A stretch of DNA of 64,000 bases from contig JACSVZ010000002.1 of the NCBI GenBank assembly GCA_014706295.1, forward strand, positions 55,717,660 to 55,781,659, written 5' to 3'. A program made the position numbers and the translations under genes. The notes under the pieces are model-generated. The model was not told the origin of the DNA and ran no database searches. It saw only the letters and a list, made by a program, of their open reading frames with translations. This stretch comes from Lycocorax pyrrhopterus obiensis. Taxonomy: Eukaryota; Chordata; Aves; Passeriformes; Paradisaeidae. Shown here piece after piece: positions 36,204-47,989 of this stretch (the stretch's first letter is position 1; every line of letters begins with the position of its first letter).

Positions 36204-37154
36204 GCTGCATGACCTGCGGAGGGAATTCACCCACCAGACCAATGAGTCCATCCTGACCTGGCTGCCCTGCATCTGGGACGCTGCAGCCAATGACACCATT
36301 CTGGATGGAAGTGAGGCCAGACAACTGGGATCTCTGTCCTGGGTTGTGGTCATTGACCAGGGGATCGGGAGAACCCAAGAAACTCTCAGCCTCTGGCGGC
36401 GACTGCTGACAAGTGTAAGGGACAGTCTCCAGGTGCACCAAGGAAAATGGAGCACAGTGGAACAAGGTATCTGATGCCTGAGGGAATTGGCTGTGCTGGA
36501 GATCATTTTCTCAGAAGAGGAGAGATTTCCTAAGAGCCCAGATGGTGTCCGGTGCACGTCACAGATGTGGTTGAGATTCGCACGTCTTGGACCAGAGATG
36601 TACTCCTGTACCTGGCAACGCTGCAATGGAGGGAAGGTGAGGACAGAGTGGGCGTCTTGGTCAACAAACTGAGAATTTACGAGGACACTGTCACCGCCCC
36701 GTTTCGCACCCATGTCTCGTCTGTGGAAACGAGGCTGGCTGAGCAAGTCCGGAGCTCGATTGAAGAGGGCCATCAGAAACTGAAAAAAGAACTTAAGGAA
36801 GAGATTTACCACATCTCACCAGAACCAACAACAGTCTCTGCCATTAGGAGCAGGCGTCCCCCAACGAGGGAGAGAGGATACACTCCACGAGGTAACCTCT
36901 GGTTTTTTCTTCAGGAACATGGAGAAGACATGAGGAAGTGGGATGGAAAACCCACCTCCTCCTTAGCAGCACGGGTACATGAACTAAAAAGAGGGACCAC
37001 TACCACAGGAAGCTTATCTAGAGTCAACCCTGCTCCGGTCTCTCGCACACAGAACTTCAGATGGTATAGGAATGATAATATGACTAATTCTCTTGAAGGG
37101 ACCTCAGGAGCATATTCACCGGAGGGGAGTAACGTGTACCATGACCAAGAGTAG
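36139..37154 (+). pseudogene. ERV gag (degenerate)
   Basis: A gag-like polyprotein in two frames. The first (36139-36672) carries LSLGELHDLRREF, with an internal stop at 36472. The second (36552-37154) carries a Lys/Glu-rich, probably coiled-coil stretch (KKELKEEIYHI) and RERGYTPRGNLW, and ends VYHDQE. Placement between leader and protease, and collinearity with the minus-strand ERV (about 50914-51850), identify it as gag. I see no CCHC zinc knuckle in either copy. Frameshifts and stops prevent expression of a full product. Confidence 0.75.
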
Positions 37155-37199
37155 AGGGGCCCTGCCTCTAGCCAGATCGAGGAAAGGGACAATCAGGTG

Positions 37200-40100
37200 T
37201 TTTGGACTGTGTGGATCCAATGGCCTGGCACGTCTGACCCACAAAAATACACAGCTTTGGTTGACACCAGTGCTCAATGTACTCTGATGCCATCAAGGTA
37301 TGTGGGAGCGGAACCCATTTCTATTTCTGGAGTGACAGGAGGATCCCAGCAGCTGACTGGAAGCTGACTTCAGCTGTACTGGAAGCTGCAGTGAGTTTAA
37401 CTGGGAAGGAGTGGCAGAAACATCCCATCTTGACTGGCCCAGAGGCCCCATGCATCATCGGCATAGACTATCTCAGAAATGGATATTTCAAAGACCCAAA
37501 AGGACATCGTTGGGCTTTTGGGATAGCTGCTGTAGAGACCGAAGACATCAGACAACTGAATACCCTGCCTGGTCTCTCAGATGACCCCTCTGCTGTGGGA
37601 CTGCTGAGAGTTGAAGAACAACAGGTGCCAATTGCCAGAGCAACAGTGCACCGTCGGCAATACCACACCGACAGAGACTCTGTGGTCCCGATCTATAAGA
37701 TGATTCATGAGCTGGAGAGCCAAGGGGTGGTCAGCAAGGCTCGTTCACCCTTCAACAGCTCTATATGGCCACTGCGTAAATCCAGCGGAGAATGGAGACT
37801 GACAGTGGATTATCATGGCCTAAATGAAGTCACGCCAACACTGAGTGCTGCCGTACCAGACATGTTGGAGCTTCAGTATGAGCTGGAATCCAAGGCAGCG
37901 AAGTGGTATGCAACCATCGATATTGCAAATGCCTTTTTCTCCATCCCTCTGGCAGCAGAGTGCAGGCCCCAGTTTGCCTTCATCTGGAGGTGAGTACAGT
38001 ACACCTGGAGTTGATTGCCCCAGGGGTGGAAGCACAGTCCCACCATCTGCCACGGACTGATCCAGACTACAGTGGAAAAGAGTGAGGCTTCAGAACACCT
38101 TCAATACATCAACGACATCATTGTGTGGGGGAACACGGCAACGGAAGTATTTGAGAAAGGAGAGAAAATCATCCAGATTCTCCTGGAAGCCGGCTTTGCC
38201 ATCAAGAAGAGCGAATTCAAGGGACCTGCCCGAGAGATCCAGCTCCTGAGAGTAAAATGGCAAGATGGACGACGTCAGATTCCCACTGAGGTCATCAATA
38301 AGATCATCGCGATGTCTCCACTGACCAACAAAAAGGAAACACAAGCTTTCCTAGGTGCCACAGGTTTTTGGAGAATGCACATTCCCGAGTACAGCCAGAT
38401 CCTGAGCCCTCTCTACCTGGTTACCTGCAAGAAGAGCAATTTCCACTGGGGCCCTGAACAGCAACAAGCCTTTGCCCAGATCAAGCAGGAAATCGCTCAT
38501 GCAGTAGCCCTTGGCCCAGTCAGGACAGGACAAGAGGTGAAGAATGTGCTTTACTCTGCAGCCGGGAGCCATGGCCTGTCCTGGAGCCTTTGGCAGAAGG
38601 TGCCTGGTGAGACTCTAGGTCGACCACTGGGATTCTGGAGCCGAAGCTACAGAGGGTCCGAAGCCAAGTACACTCCCACAGAGAAAGAAATCTTGGCAGC
38701 TTATGAAGGAGTCCAGTCTGCCTCGGAAGTAATCGGCACAGAGGCACAACTCCTCCTGGCACCCCAACTACCAGTGCTGGGGTGGATGTTCAAGGGAAAG
38801 GTTCCTTCCACGCATCACGTCATCTACACCACATGGAGCAAATGGATCGCCCTCATCATGCAGCTCGCCCGTATTGGAAACCCATCCAGAATCTGGGATT
38901 CTGGAAATTATAACAAACTGGCCTGAAGGTGAGACTTTTGGATTATCTTCTGAAGAAGAGGAAGAGCAAGTGACACATGCCGAGGAAGCCCCACCATATA
39001 ACAAGCTACTGGAGACTGAAAGACGATACGCCCTCTTCACTGATGGTTCCTGCCGAATTGTAGGCGCTAACCGGAAATGGAAAGCTTCAGTTTGGGTCTC
39101 ACACGACGAGTTGCACAAGCTACGGAGGGACAAGGTAGATCGAGTCAGTTTGCAGAGCTTAAAGCTGTCCAGCTGCCTTTGGATATTGCTGAACGAGAGA
39201 AGTGGCTGAGGCGCTATCACTACACCAGCTTGTGGATGGTAGCTAATGCTCTGTGGGGATGGCTGGCTCGCTGGAGAAAGGCCAACTGGCAGCACAGAGG
39301 GATACCCGTCTGGGCTGCTGAGATTTGGCAGGACATTGCTGCCCAAGTAGAGAGGCTGACCATGAAGGTTCGACACGTGGATGCGCACGTACCCAAGAGT
39401 CGGGCTAATGAAGAGCATCGCAACAACGAGCAGGTGGACCAAGCTGCCAAAGTGAGAGTATCACAGGTGGATCTGGACTGGCAGCACAAGGGAGAATTAT
39501 TCCTAGCTTGTTGGGCCCATGATGCCTCTGGTCATCAACGGAGAGATGCCGATGGGCCCGTGACCGAGGGGTGGACCTTACTATGGACAGCATCTCACAG
39601 GTCATCCACAGTTGTGAGACCTGTGCTGCAATCAAACAGGCCAAGCGGGTGAAGCCTCTGTGGTACGGTGGACGATGGTCGAAGTATAGGTATGGGGAAG
39701 CCTGGCAAGTTGACTACATCACCCTTCTTCAAACCTGCCAAGGCAAGCGCTACGTGTTGACCATGGTGGAAGCAACCACTGGATGGCTGGAGACCTACCC
39801 TGTGCCTCATGCTACTGCCCGGAGCACCATCTTGGGCCTGGAAAAGCAAGTCCTGTGGAGACACGGCACCCCTGAGAGGATCGAGTCAGACAACGGGGCT
39901 CATTTTAAGAACAGCCTCATAAACACCTGGGCCAGATAACATGGTATCGAATGGATATATCATATCCCTTATAACGCACCAGCTGCTGGGAAAATTGAAC
40001 GCTGCAATGGACTACTTAAAACCACCCTGAAGGCATTGGTGGGAGACCTTCAGAAATTGGGAAGTGAATTTAGCAAAGGCCAACTGGATGGTGAATACCT

Positions 40101-40357
40101 GAGGGTCCATCAATCAAGCTGGTCCTGCCCAGTCTGAACCCTTGCACACAGTGGATGGAGACAGAGTCCCTGTGGTACGCGTGAGAGGTATTTTAAGAAA
40201 GACTGTTTGGATTAATCCCACCTCAGGCAAAAGCAAACCCATCCGTGGGATTGTCTTTGCTCAAGGACCTGGTTACACTTGGTGGGTAATGCAGAAAGAT
40301 GGGGAAACCCGTTGTGTACCACAAGGAGACCTAATCTTAAGTGAGAACTGTGTGTAG
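37200..40357 (+). pseudogene. ERV pol: protease, reverse transcriptase, RNase H, integrase (degenerate)
   Basis: The domain order is normal. The protease active site LVDTSAQCT is at about 37258, with a frame break near 37370. Reverse transcriptase runs from about 37500: IYKMIHELESQGVVSKA, LTVDYHGLNEV, and the catalytic box YINDII at 38106, where YIDD would be expected. The last motif before the next frame is CHGLIQ. Two in-frame TGA codons lie at 37991 and 38012. RNase H spans 38990-39440 (FTDGS; AELKAV in another frame; HVDAH). Integrase runs from about 39480: H-x4-H in CWAHDASGHQ, C-x2-C in CETCAA, then the DDE residues in WQVDYI, IESDNGAH and GKIERCN, with a stop after WAR at 39937. The C-terminus YTWWVMQKDG ends at 40357. 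No env follows. Confidence 0.93.
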
Positions 40358-40363
40358 GGTTTC

Positions 40364-40391
40364 ATTATATATATATGTGTGTGTGTGTGTA
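40364..40391. repeat. (TA)n(TG)n microsatellite in ERV tail
   Basis: A TATATATATATGTGTGTGTGTG-type run just after the pol stop, inside the ERV and upstream of its purine tract. Confidence 0.9.
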
Positions 40392-40435
40392 GAGTTTAAG
40401 GAAGGTATTGATTTGGGATGATGTAGATGGTAATA

Positions 40436-40452
40436 GAATGAGGGGTGGATAA
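40436..40452 (+). other. polypurine tract of plus-strand ERV
   Basis: AATGAGGGGTGGATAA lies directly before the 3' LTR TGTCCTGGG. The minus-strand ERV has AGAGATGGATAA at the same place, so TGGATAA before the LTR is a conserved family feature. Confidence 0.75.
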
Positions 40453-40962
40453 TGTCCTGGGTTGCAGTGTATTCTATTACCATCCTCATGAGCTGTTGAA
40501 ACCAGGTGGGGCAGTGTTTCCTTGCCTTCTCCCTCCGATTATTTTCTGTTAATGAGCCCATCAATGCCTTGCCTCATGACTCATCATCCCATTGTGAGAT
40601 GCTCCACCCAGAGGGAGGAACCAAGCATTCCATCCTGGGTATAATCTGAGATTCCAAACACCACAGACACCCCTTTCAGCTGGATTCCCAGAGGACGAGA
40701 GCTACATAGCCACCACTGGACCTTCTGAGGAAGAGCAGACCCTTCTACAGGATCACCGCTTCAACAGAACCACATCCACCACTTCAGCAGGACTGCAGCC
40801 ACCATTTTATTGGACTGCTACCGCCACCCTGACTAACAGGGTGTCAGGTTGTATCCTGACTCTGCTGGTTTAAGCCAGTGTTTTCTGCCTTTTTTTAAAA
40901 TTTCCCTATCAAATTGTTATTCTGACTGGTACCTCCCACTGGTTTGTTTTCAAACTAGTACA
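40453..40962 (+). repeat. 3' LTR of plus-strand ERV
   Basis: TGTCCTGGGTTGCAG to CTAGTACA, 510 bp. It is collinear with the 5' LTR apart from scattered substitutions and the missing second 63-bp unit. Its single AP-1-type site is TGACTCA at 40577-40583. It is followed by CAATG, the right target duplication. Confidence 0.93.
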
Positions 40963-43900
40963 CAATGGTACAACTTTCACTCAAATATTTTTGACAGATC
41001 AAATGTATCAAAGTATGATTGTAAAGTTACTTTATATTGAAACCAGGAAATGGTCTTTGGTATTTAGTCTCTGGTTTTCAAACAAAGCAAAAAATATTCC
41101 AGTAGTGTTTCTTTCTTTTCTTTGGAAATGGAACATATGGATTGAGAAATGTCTTAAATTAATTGTGTTTACAGCAATAATATCTTCAGTTACTGTCATA
41201 TTCCCTGTTGAGATTTTAGAAGAGTTTTATCTAGACGTATCTGCAGTAGACATTGTGTTCTTTCTCAGTTTTGAGAGTGATAATCAGAGATGAGCTTTTG
41301 TTGATGGCTGTGTTCATTCTATGACTTTTTAAAAAATAAACTATACAGTAAAATTTTGCAATAGGCAAAAAATTTTAAGCTATTTGGAAGTGTTTGTAAG
41401 TTTAAATGTTGGCCAATTCTCTTTTTAATTACACTTATAAGTATACTTGTAACATCTGTCTTGCAAGATACTGTACATAGTTACTATCCTGGAAGATGCA
41501 AGAAGTTTGTGCTTTCATTAAACTCAGGTTACTCTAACTCAGCACCGAAAGATCTTTATAAGTCCAGTCACTGGAATTTTCTTAATTTTTGAAGTATTGT
41601 CCTTAACAAAAGATATTATGTATGCACAAATGAATCACAGCCTAGATGAATGAGTCTTGTCTGATGCAACCTAGATGGTACCTACATGGTAAAGATATTC
41701 CGAGGGTAAATAACAGAACTAACAGCTCTACTCACCACATTACTAAGTAGCTCCATTGAAGCCAAATGAACAGCTCCTGGGAGAAAAGTTGCACAAGAAT
41801 TGGTTAGAGGAACAAACTATAAATGAGTGGGATGACACTCTAGCATCAGTGATAATATCAAGGCATGTTGCATTAAAAAAACTAATGTATCAAATTAGAT
41901 TGTCTGTACTGGTGTCCCTCTCTATGTGCAGTTAACTGTTTCGCATACCTAAATGCATCTTTTCCATGCATGCTTCTAGTCTGAATTGTGCATCTACTTT
42001 GAGGTACCTAGCCTTAGTGACTGTTTTTTGGTATTTGACCTTTCAGATACGTATAGAGCATTTGGTTAAAATAATAGTTTATTTAATTATCCTTTTAGGT
42101 AAGTTTATGAATTGTGAATGCTCTTATAAAAAAAGAATTTTATCTTATTATTTCAAAATTACAAAGTAACCGCCTAATAAAATGTGTGTTTAAAAACTAT
42201 GCACATTTTAGTACTACAGCATGTGAAAAAAATTTGCTTCTAAAATCTATGAAGGACTATAGATCTTCTCCCAACGTACCAGCAGTAATATCTCAAGAAA
42301 ACTTAGTCAGATTAGATTAAAGTAAGTTAAAAGTTAAGTGCTATTTTGTGTACATTGCTAATTCTTTTGTGCCATAGCAATATCTATCAGTTGCAATAGT
42401 TTGGGATCAAATACAGATGGTAGGTATCAAATTCTTCCATAGTAGCTAAACAAAATGTTTATAGAGGAGAACTTACCTTTGAGCAAGCTCCTAAATTTGT
42501 CTTTGCCTCAGTTCCCCAGCTGTATAAGTATATATGACATTGCATATATGTACAAAGTGTATACTACGTATATGTGTACAGCCACTTGTGGAATGGCAAT
42601 GTTTGAATCACATGTATTTATTTTCTTGTACTCGTTTCATTGAGTAAATGAGGACCTACATTACAAGAAAGTTAAGGGATTTGCCTCTCAGAAAATCAGT
42701 GAAAGACTGAACAAAGCCAGACCTCCTGAGTCCTCATGACCTTACTTAAGTCACACTATCATCCTTCCTCCTAAATGAACATTTTCTCCTTTAACTATAG
42801 ACAAGACACATGGCTCCTCTCCAAACATGTCTTTTCCTCACATGGTGACCCAGGATTGACAGCTTGACAGTTCTTGGTGGAAAAGCGGATACAAATACCT
42901 GTTCATTACCCCTATGTACTGTGGCAAGCATCCCTTAATTGGGAGAAAGGACACACTGCATTCTCTTGAAACTGATGGCTTGCTAGAATTATCCAGGGCC
43001 ATGCAAACCCAAGCGCAAAGTGTTTTTACCTGACTTCTTGGTGGTAGTAAAATGAGATGCACTCAATAACCAGTGATCGATCTCTGCATAGGGAAATACT
43101 CCACGCTTCTAGTCTCAACAGCACTGCTTTGCAGATATTGGGCATGTTGTTCCTCTGCTGATTGGTGGCATCTTAATGGGGTGAGGTTCCTGGCCCTGCT
43201 TTGACCCATGTATTTTTCTAGCTCTGGTACTGTTTATGTGAAGGGAGAAGTGCCCAAGCAGCACGCACCCAAAAAAGGTGAGATATGTAAGTTAATTGTG
43301 AATGGCTTGGGACATCCACCCAGATTAGCAATGTGGTAGTAAAAGATTCATTACGTAAATACAGACTGTTCATCAGGTATGACTGCTTATAGTAGATAAA
43401 GAAATTGTATACCAGAGGAAAGACAGCTTGTGACTAAGGCACTGAATCCAAAGTATGTTGTCAAAGCCTAATTCCATGGGAGGTGTCTTCAGTGGTTCTT
43501 AGGTTTTATTTCTTACCTCTTTGTCAGTACTTACTTTGCTCTCTTTTCTTTTTACTTGTTGGCTTGCACTGTGGTCAGTAACCTTGTCAATAGGGTAATA
43601 CTGTTAAAAATCAGTACTTCTTGTGTGCAGTTTAACACCCGCTATGCACTAGAGAAACTTAATTAAAAACTAAGAAGAGGCAAAACTCTCTGATAGAGTT
43701 TTGAATTCTGTTTGAATATTGTTGTTCACAAACCTCTCTTCCTAACTCAGTTATAGTCTTGAAACACTACTGTAATTAAGACATAATGTTGTTTTTACAG
43801 CAGTATGTGACTGTTATAATTTTTTCTTGTTTCTTAAGTGCTTATATTAATGGGAAAAATGCAAAACGTAACCATTCTTCTACAATCCACATTTAAGCTA

Positions 43901-44598
43901 TTTCTCTTTTTATTTGATTGGGAAAATAAACCTTGTTGGGCATGATAAAAGCACTTTAGAAATTTACCTAAGAGTGAGTAAAATAAAAGCAGAGATATTG
44001 CTTGCCCTCTGATCAGCTTTGTTTTTTCCCAACTGCATATCAAATTTTATTTTGTAATCTCATCACTCTTCAAACATATTTATAATTCACACCCTAGAAA
44101 GATAGCCACAGGCCCATACTTCAGGATGTGTTGGGTAAGTGCTTATACTTTTGGAGTTTGGGAAAATATAAGATCTAGTAATTCAGCCTTTGGATATGCA
44201 GAAAGTAGCAGAGGAAAAAAAAAAAAAGATAATTTACTATGATGCTAATTCAGCAGTTTGAAATAATTTTTGACTGAAGTTTTCCATTTTTGTGGGTGCT
44301 TGAAGAATGCTATTCTATGTGAGTGTTGTTAGATATGATTTATCCAGGATTGAAGGGATTTAAATCTGGCATGGCAGTTAAGGGGAGTTGTGTATGCTAA
44401 AGACTTTAAATAACCAAGTTTGAATACAGGACTTGGCAGAGCTGTCTTTTATGGCAAGAAATAACTTCACAATAACAGGTGTGATTTCAGACTAACACAG
44501 CTTTATTGTTCGATATTGTCAGAAACATGCTTTCTGCTCAGTATATACTGCAGATGGCAGTAAGGTTATGCTACAAAAGAGTACATGGGCTGGAATAA

Positions 44599-44771
44599 CT
44601 AAATTTAAAAATGTGTCTAAAAACCTATGGATGGTTTCAGGTTTTGAAATGACAAACAATAACCAGCCCTTTCTGGAGGTGCTTCAAGAAGTATTAGAGC
44701 TGCTGTAAGTAGGTGGCTTAGATTCAAAACCTGAAACCATCCATGAGTTTTACACACATTATTTAATTTAG
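44599..44771. repeat. 173-bp palindromic element (about 50-bp arms)
   Basis: The inner arms 44627-44648 and 44723-44744 are perfect 22-bp reverse complements (starting ATGGATGGTTTCAGG on the left). Complementarity continues outward with a few mismatches to about 44599 and 44771. The loop is 74 nt and mostly unpaired. The size and shape fit a MITE-like or ancient palindromic repeat (Eulor/MER type), or a long pre-miRNA-like hairpin. I could not assign a family and saw no clear TSD. Confidence 0.8.
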
Positions 44772-47093
44772 TTTTTCTAGCCCATCTATCCTTTTCTCAT
44801 TTCGTGCATTGTCTTTAGTGGATGATGCCTCCTCTTCCTTTATAACCCTTCACCTTCCCACAGTGATCTCTCTTTGCCTCCTGTAAATGCACTCTCCTGT
44901 GGCTCTTCTTCTCATGAATGCCTTCCCCAGGCAGAAGTTTACTGATCAGAGCTTTCTTTGGATGGGGATGTGTGAACTCATAGACTGCCTGATGGGGTCA
45001 TGGTTCTGGAGCTGGGTATTTCTTTGCTCTAAACATACATCTGTATGTGTGCACACAAATGTATGTCTGTATATATGGAAAACAAAACTGGGGAGAAATT
45101 GACAATATTAGAGGCTCGTTGCCCATGTAACAAGTGTTAGCAATCATTGGCCTACTGTAAACACCCATTCTACAAATAAGATCATGGCAATACTCCTTTT
45201 AAAGATTAGGATCTCTCCTCTTCCTTGCTTGAAGTTCAGGACTGAATCCCAGCAGTGCTGTCCTCACTGGGTTTTCTCAGTTCTCTTAATGGCTTTGCAT
45301 TAACCATAGAACAGGGACCTGGTGTCACTTCAGCCCCAGTGATAAAAGTATATGTATAAATTCAACCCTATGTTGTATCAAGTCTCCTGCTTTGGTCCAA
45401 TTGTCTGCCTCCTTATTACCGATCACTGTATGTTAAATTCACCTGTTCTCTCCAGCCCTCCCCATATGGTGAATACTGCTGTCCTTCTTGAATGAAATGA
45501 GTTAATTGTAAGGAGATGGATATGTGGGTTGTGTGGTCTTTTGTGAGACAATAACTATGTTGTGATTTCTTCATGGTGATTACAAAAAAAATCTCTTTCT
45601 GGTGATGGTAGGGATTTTATTACATTAAATGTAAATATATGTCACTAAAGAAGTGTCACATAACAAAGCACATCCTTGTCTCTCAAGGATGGGACATGTA
45701 TCTAATCCCTGACCACTATTTCTGAAAACATGAAAAAAAAACCTTAAGGTCCAGTTTCTCTTTTGGCTTGCACTACATAAAAGTCTTCTACATAATTGAG
45801 AGTGTGCACATAATATACAGCAAATAAACATAATTCTTCATAGTGGAATCACCTCAAGATGTAGGGTTTCATGCTTCATTAATATCTATTACAGTTTTCA
45901 GCTCACTTTTTATCCCTACTGGAGACTTATACCAAGAGCATTCTTTATCCAGGAAAAAAATAGTAAAATACCAAAACCCTCATAACCAACTTTTAAAGAC
46001 AATTCCTGAAGCAGATGTTTGGAAACAGACATTTTTTTATTAAAATAACAGTGGGAAGGAGTTCGAGTTTGTTTCTTTGGCCCTCAAGGAAATTAAAAAG
46101 CCTTTCTATAATTTTGATTATAACTTCAAGAGTAAGTTTTATTGTACCAAGGATGTGGTTGCATGAAAGATGAAAACCTTATGGGTTTAAAACCTATTTT
46201 TAAAAGTAAAAATTGAACTTCTCTTGTTAATCTTAGGAAGCAAAGGCCTATGGCAGTTTTCTTTTCTAATGCATATGTAGGTTCTGTTACAAAAACTGGT
46301 AATACAAAAAAAGCCACCCACTTTCTCATAACATCTGCTCCCTGAACATATGTAAGTAGTAGCAGCAGATTCCTGTGAATAAGTAAGTACCCACGATTAA
46401 TCCAACTGGAGCAGAACAAGAGAGAAGTAGTAGGCTCTTACACTTTTTTTTATTATCAATATAATAATTCATTTCCATTTTAGACCGAAAATCTAGAGAA
46501 ACCTCTGCTATTTGCTTGCAGTCTCCACTGAGCTGAATTCTGTTGGCATCACTGTTGAACTTTCACTGGGATTTTATGATGGTGCAATCCTGAGGATGTC
46601 TTCTCAAAATAAATCCTGTGCACTGGTACAGCTTGTGGGTCCAAGTACAAAAATTACTAGTAATGATATTTTTCTGCTAAAGAAAGAATTTGATCTGACT
46701 TCTAGAGTAAGTTTGAAGAATTGGGAACTAGAAAAACTCCTCTCCAATTCTCTCTTCCTGAATCCTTTCATACGGTGCTCTGAAAGAGGCTAGGAAGCAA
46801 GGTAGAAGTGGCCCTCCAAAATTCAAGAGTCACTTCCATGAGTTGATTTTTCAGAACAGAACCACCATTATCCATGCATTTGCATGTACGTTGCAACAGA
46901 TAAAGCTTTGCTTATGGTACATGGGAAAGATACTCTGTTCACAGTCTGTGCACCAGAATGACTGAACAAATGACTTTTAAGGTCTAATTCCAGTTAATCG
47001 GGGGGCATCCAGGTCATGCGACCTTTGTAACATTGAAATCATGGGCATTTATATGTATGTCTACCTACCGTGCATTTATAAAGTAGTTGCAGG

Positions 47094-47591
47094 TGTCGTG
47101 GTTTAGGAATGGTATTCTCTAATTTAGTGCTCCCACTAAAACTATAAGCCTTTTGCTCCTCCCTGCCCCTGCCTGCTCCCCTGTGGTGGGCTGGAGAGGA
47201 GTGGAAGCACAAAGGGTAAAGATCACAGACTGAGATAACAATTTGCTGGAAACAGCAATGAGGTAAGAAAACAAACAGTAACAGCAACAATACTAATAAC
47301 AAAAGTGTACAAAAGAGAGAGAGTGATTCACATGCAAAAAGCTCACTGAGCCCAACCTGGCCCAACCACAGCCATGATACCCCAACCATTCCCTCCAGCT
47401 CGGAACCAACAAACCCCATCAATCCCTCTGCCACACCTACTCAACTGGAAGGAAACCCTTCTCCCCTGAAGAGACTCTCTTCCCTTCGCCCCCAGCAATG
47501 ACTTGAGGTGGCATAGAATAATCTCCAGATTCTAGCCATGCCCGCTCTGGCTACTATAAAAATTAACCCTGTCCTGGCTGGAACCAGGACA
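47094..47591 (-). repeat. 3' LTR of minus-strand ERV
   Basis: TGTCGTGGTTTAGGAATGG to GGAACCAGGACA on the plus strand. It aligns with the interrupted LTR at 52854-53944 (shared GTATTCTC-AATTTA, AACAGCAATGA, AACAGTAACAGCAACAATA, GAGTGATTCACATGC). Confidence 0.92.
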
Positions 47592-47650
47592 TTATCCATC
47601 TCTTGTTCTATACCATGTATGTCTTGCCCAGATTCTACACATTCCAACTA

Positions 47651-47686
47651 CATACATAAATATATATATGTATATGTGTGTATGTA

Positions 47687-47717
<31 letters not shown>

Positions 47718-47722
47718 ATATA
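47651..47722. repeat. (TA)n/(TG)n/(TATG)n microsatellite in ERV tail
   Basis: Mixed TATA, GTGT and TATG repeats. The position between the end of pol and the purine tract mirrors 40364-40391 in the other ERV. Confidence 0.9.
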
Positions 47723-47989
47723 CAAGCACTGGTATCATTTTTATAGTCAATGGCCATTCCTCCAAGATGTCTGTTGGGTTCATTTAGTCCATGACTGTGG
47801 ATTCTATCTGTCCTAGGTATCTTCCAGGGCAGGAGGGCTGGTATGCTGTTGGGTGGTTGCAAGCTGCATCAGGAGCTCACAACTGGTGTATCTGGAGCAG
47901 TCCATAGTTCTTGTCCATGGTTGGTTATGGCATACAGTGGCAGCGTCATTCGGCAACCAATATTATACAATTCAACATTACAGACTGTT

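Larger units (their letters stand above)
34028..40962 (+). mobile_element. full-length, env-less endogenous retrovirus (inactivated)
   Basis: A complete LTR-to-LTR provirus: 5' LTR 34028-34601, primer site 34607-34624, pre-gag ORF, gag, pol, purine tract, 3' LTR 40453-40962. Its TSD is TAATG (34023-34027) and CAATG (40963-40967), five bases with one transition. A CR1 (35174-35862) is inserted in the leader region. There is no env: pol ends at 40357, less than 100 bp before the 3' LTR. Multiple stops and frameshifts make it non-coding today. The primer site looks like tRNA-Lys (class II habit), whereas the 5-bp TSD and lack of env resemble class III/ERVL, so the class is left open. Confidence 0.93.
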
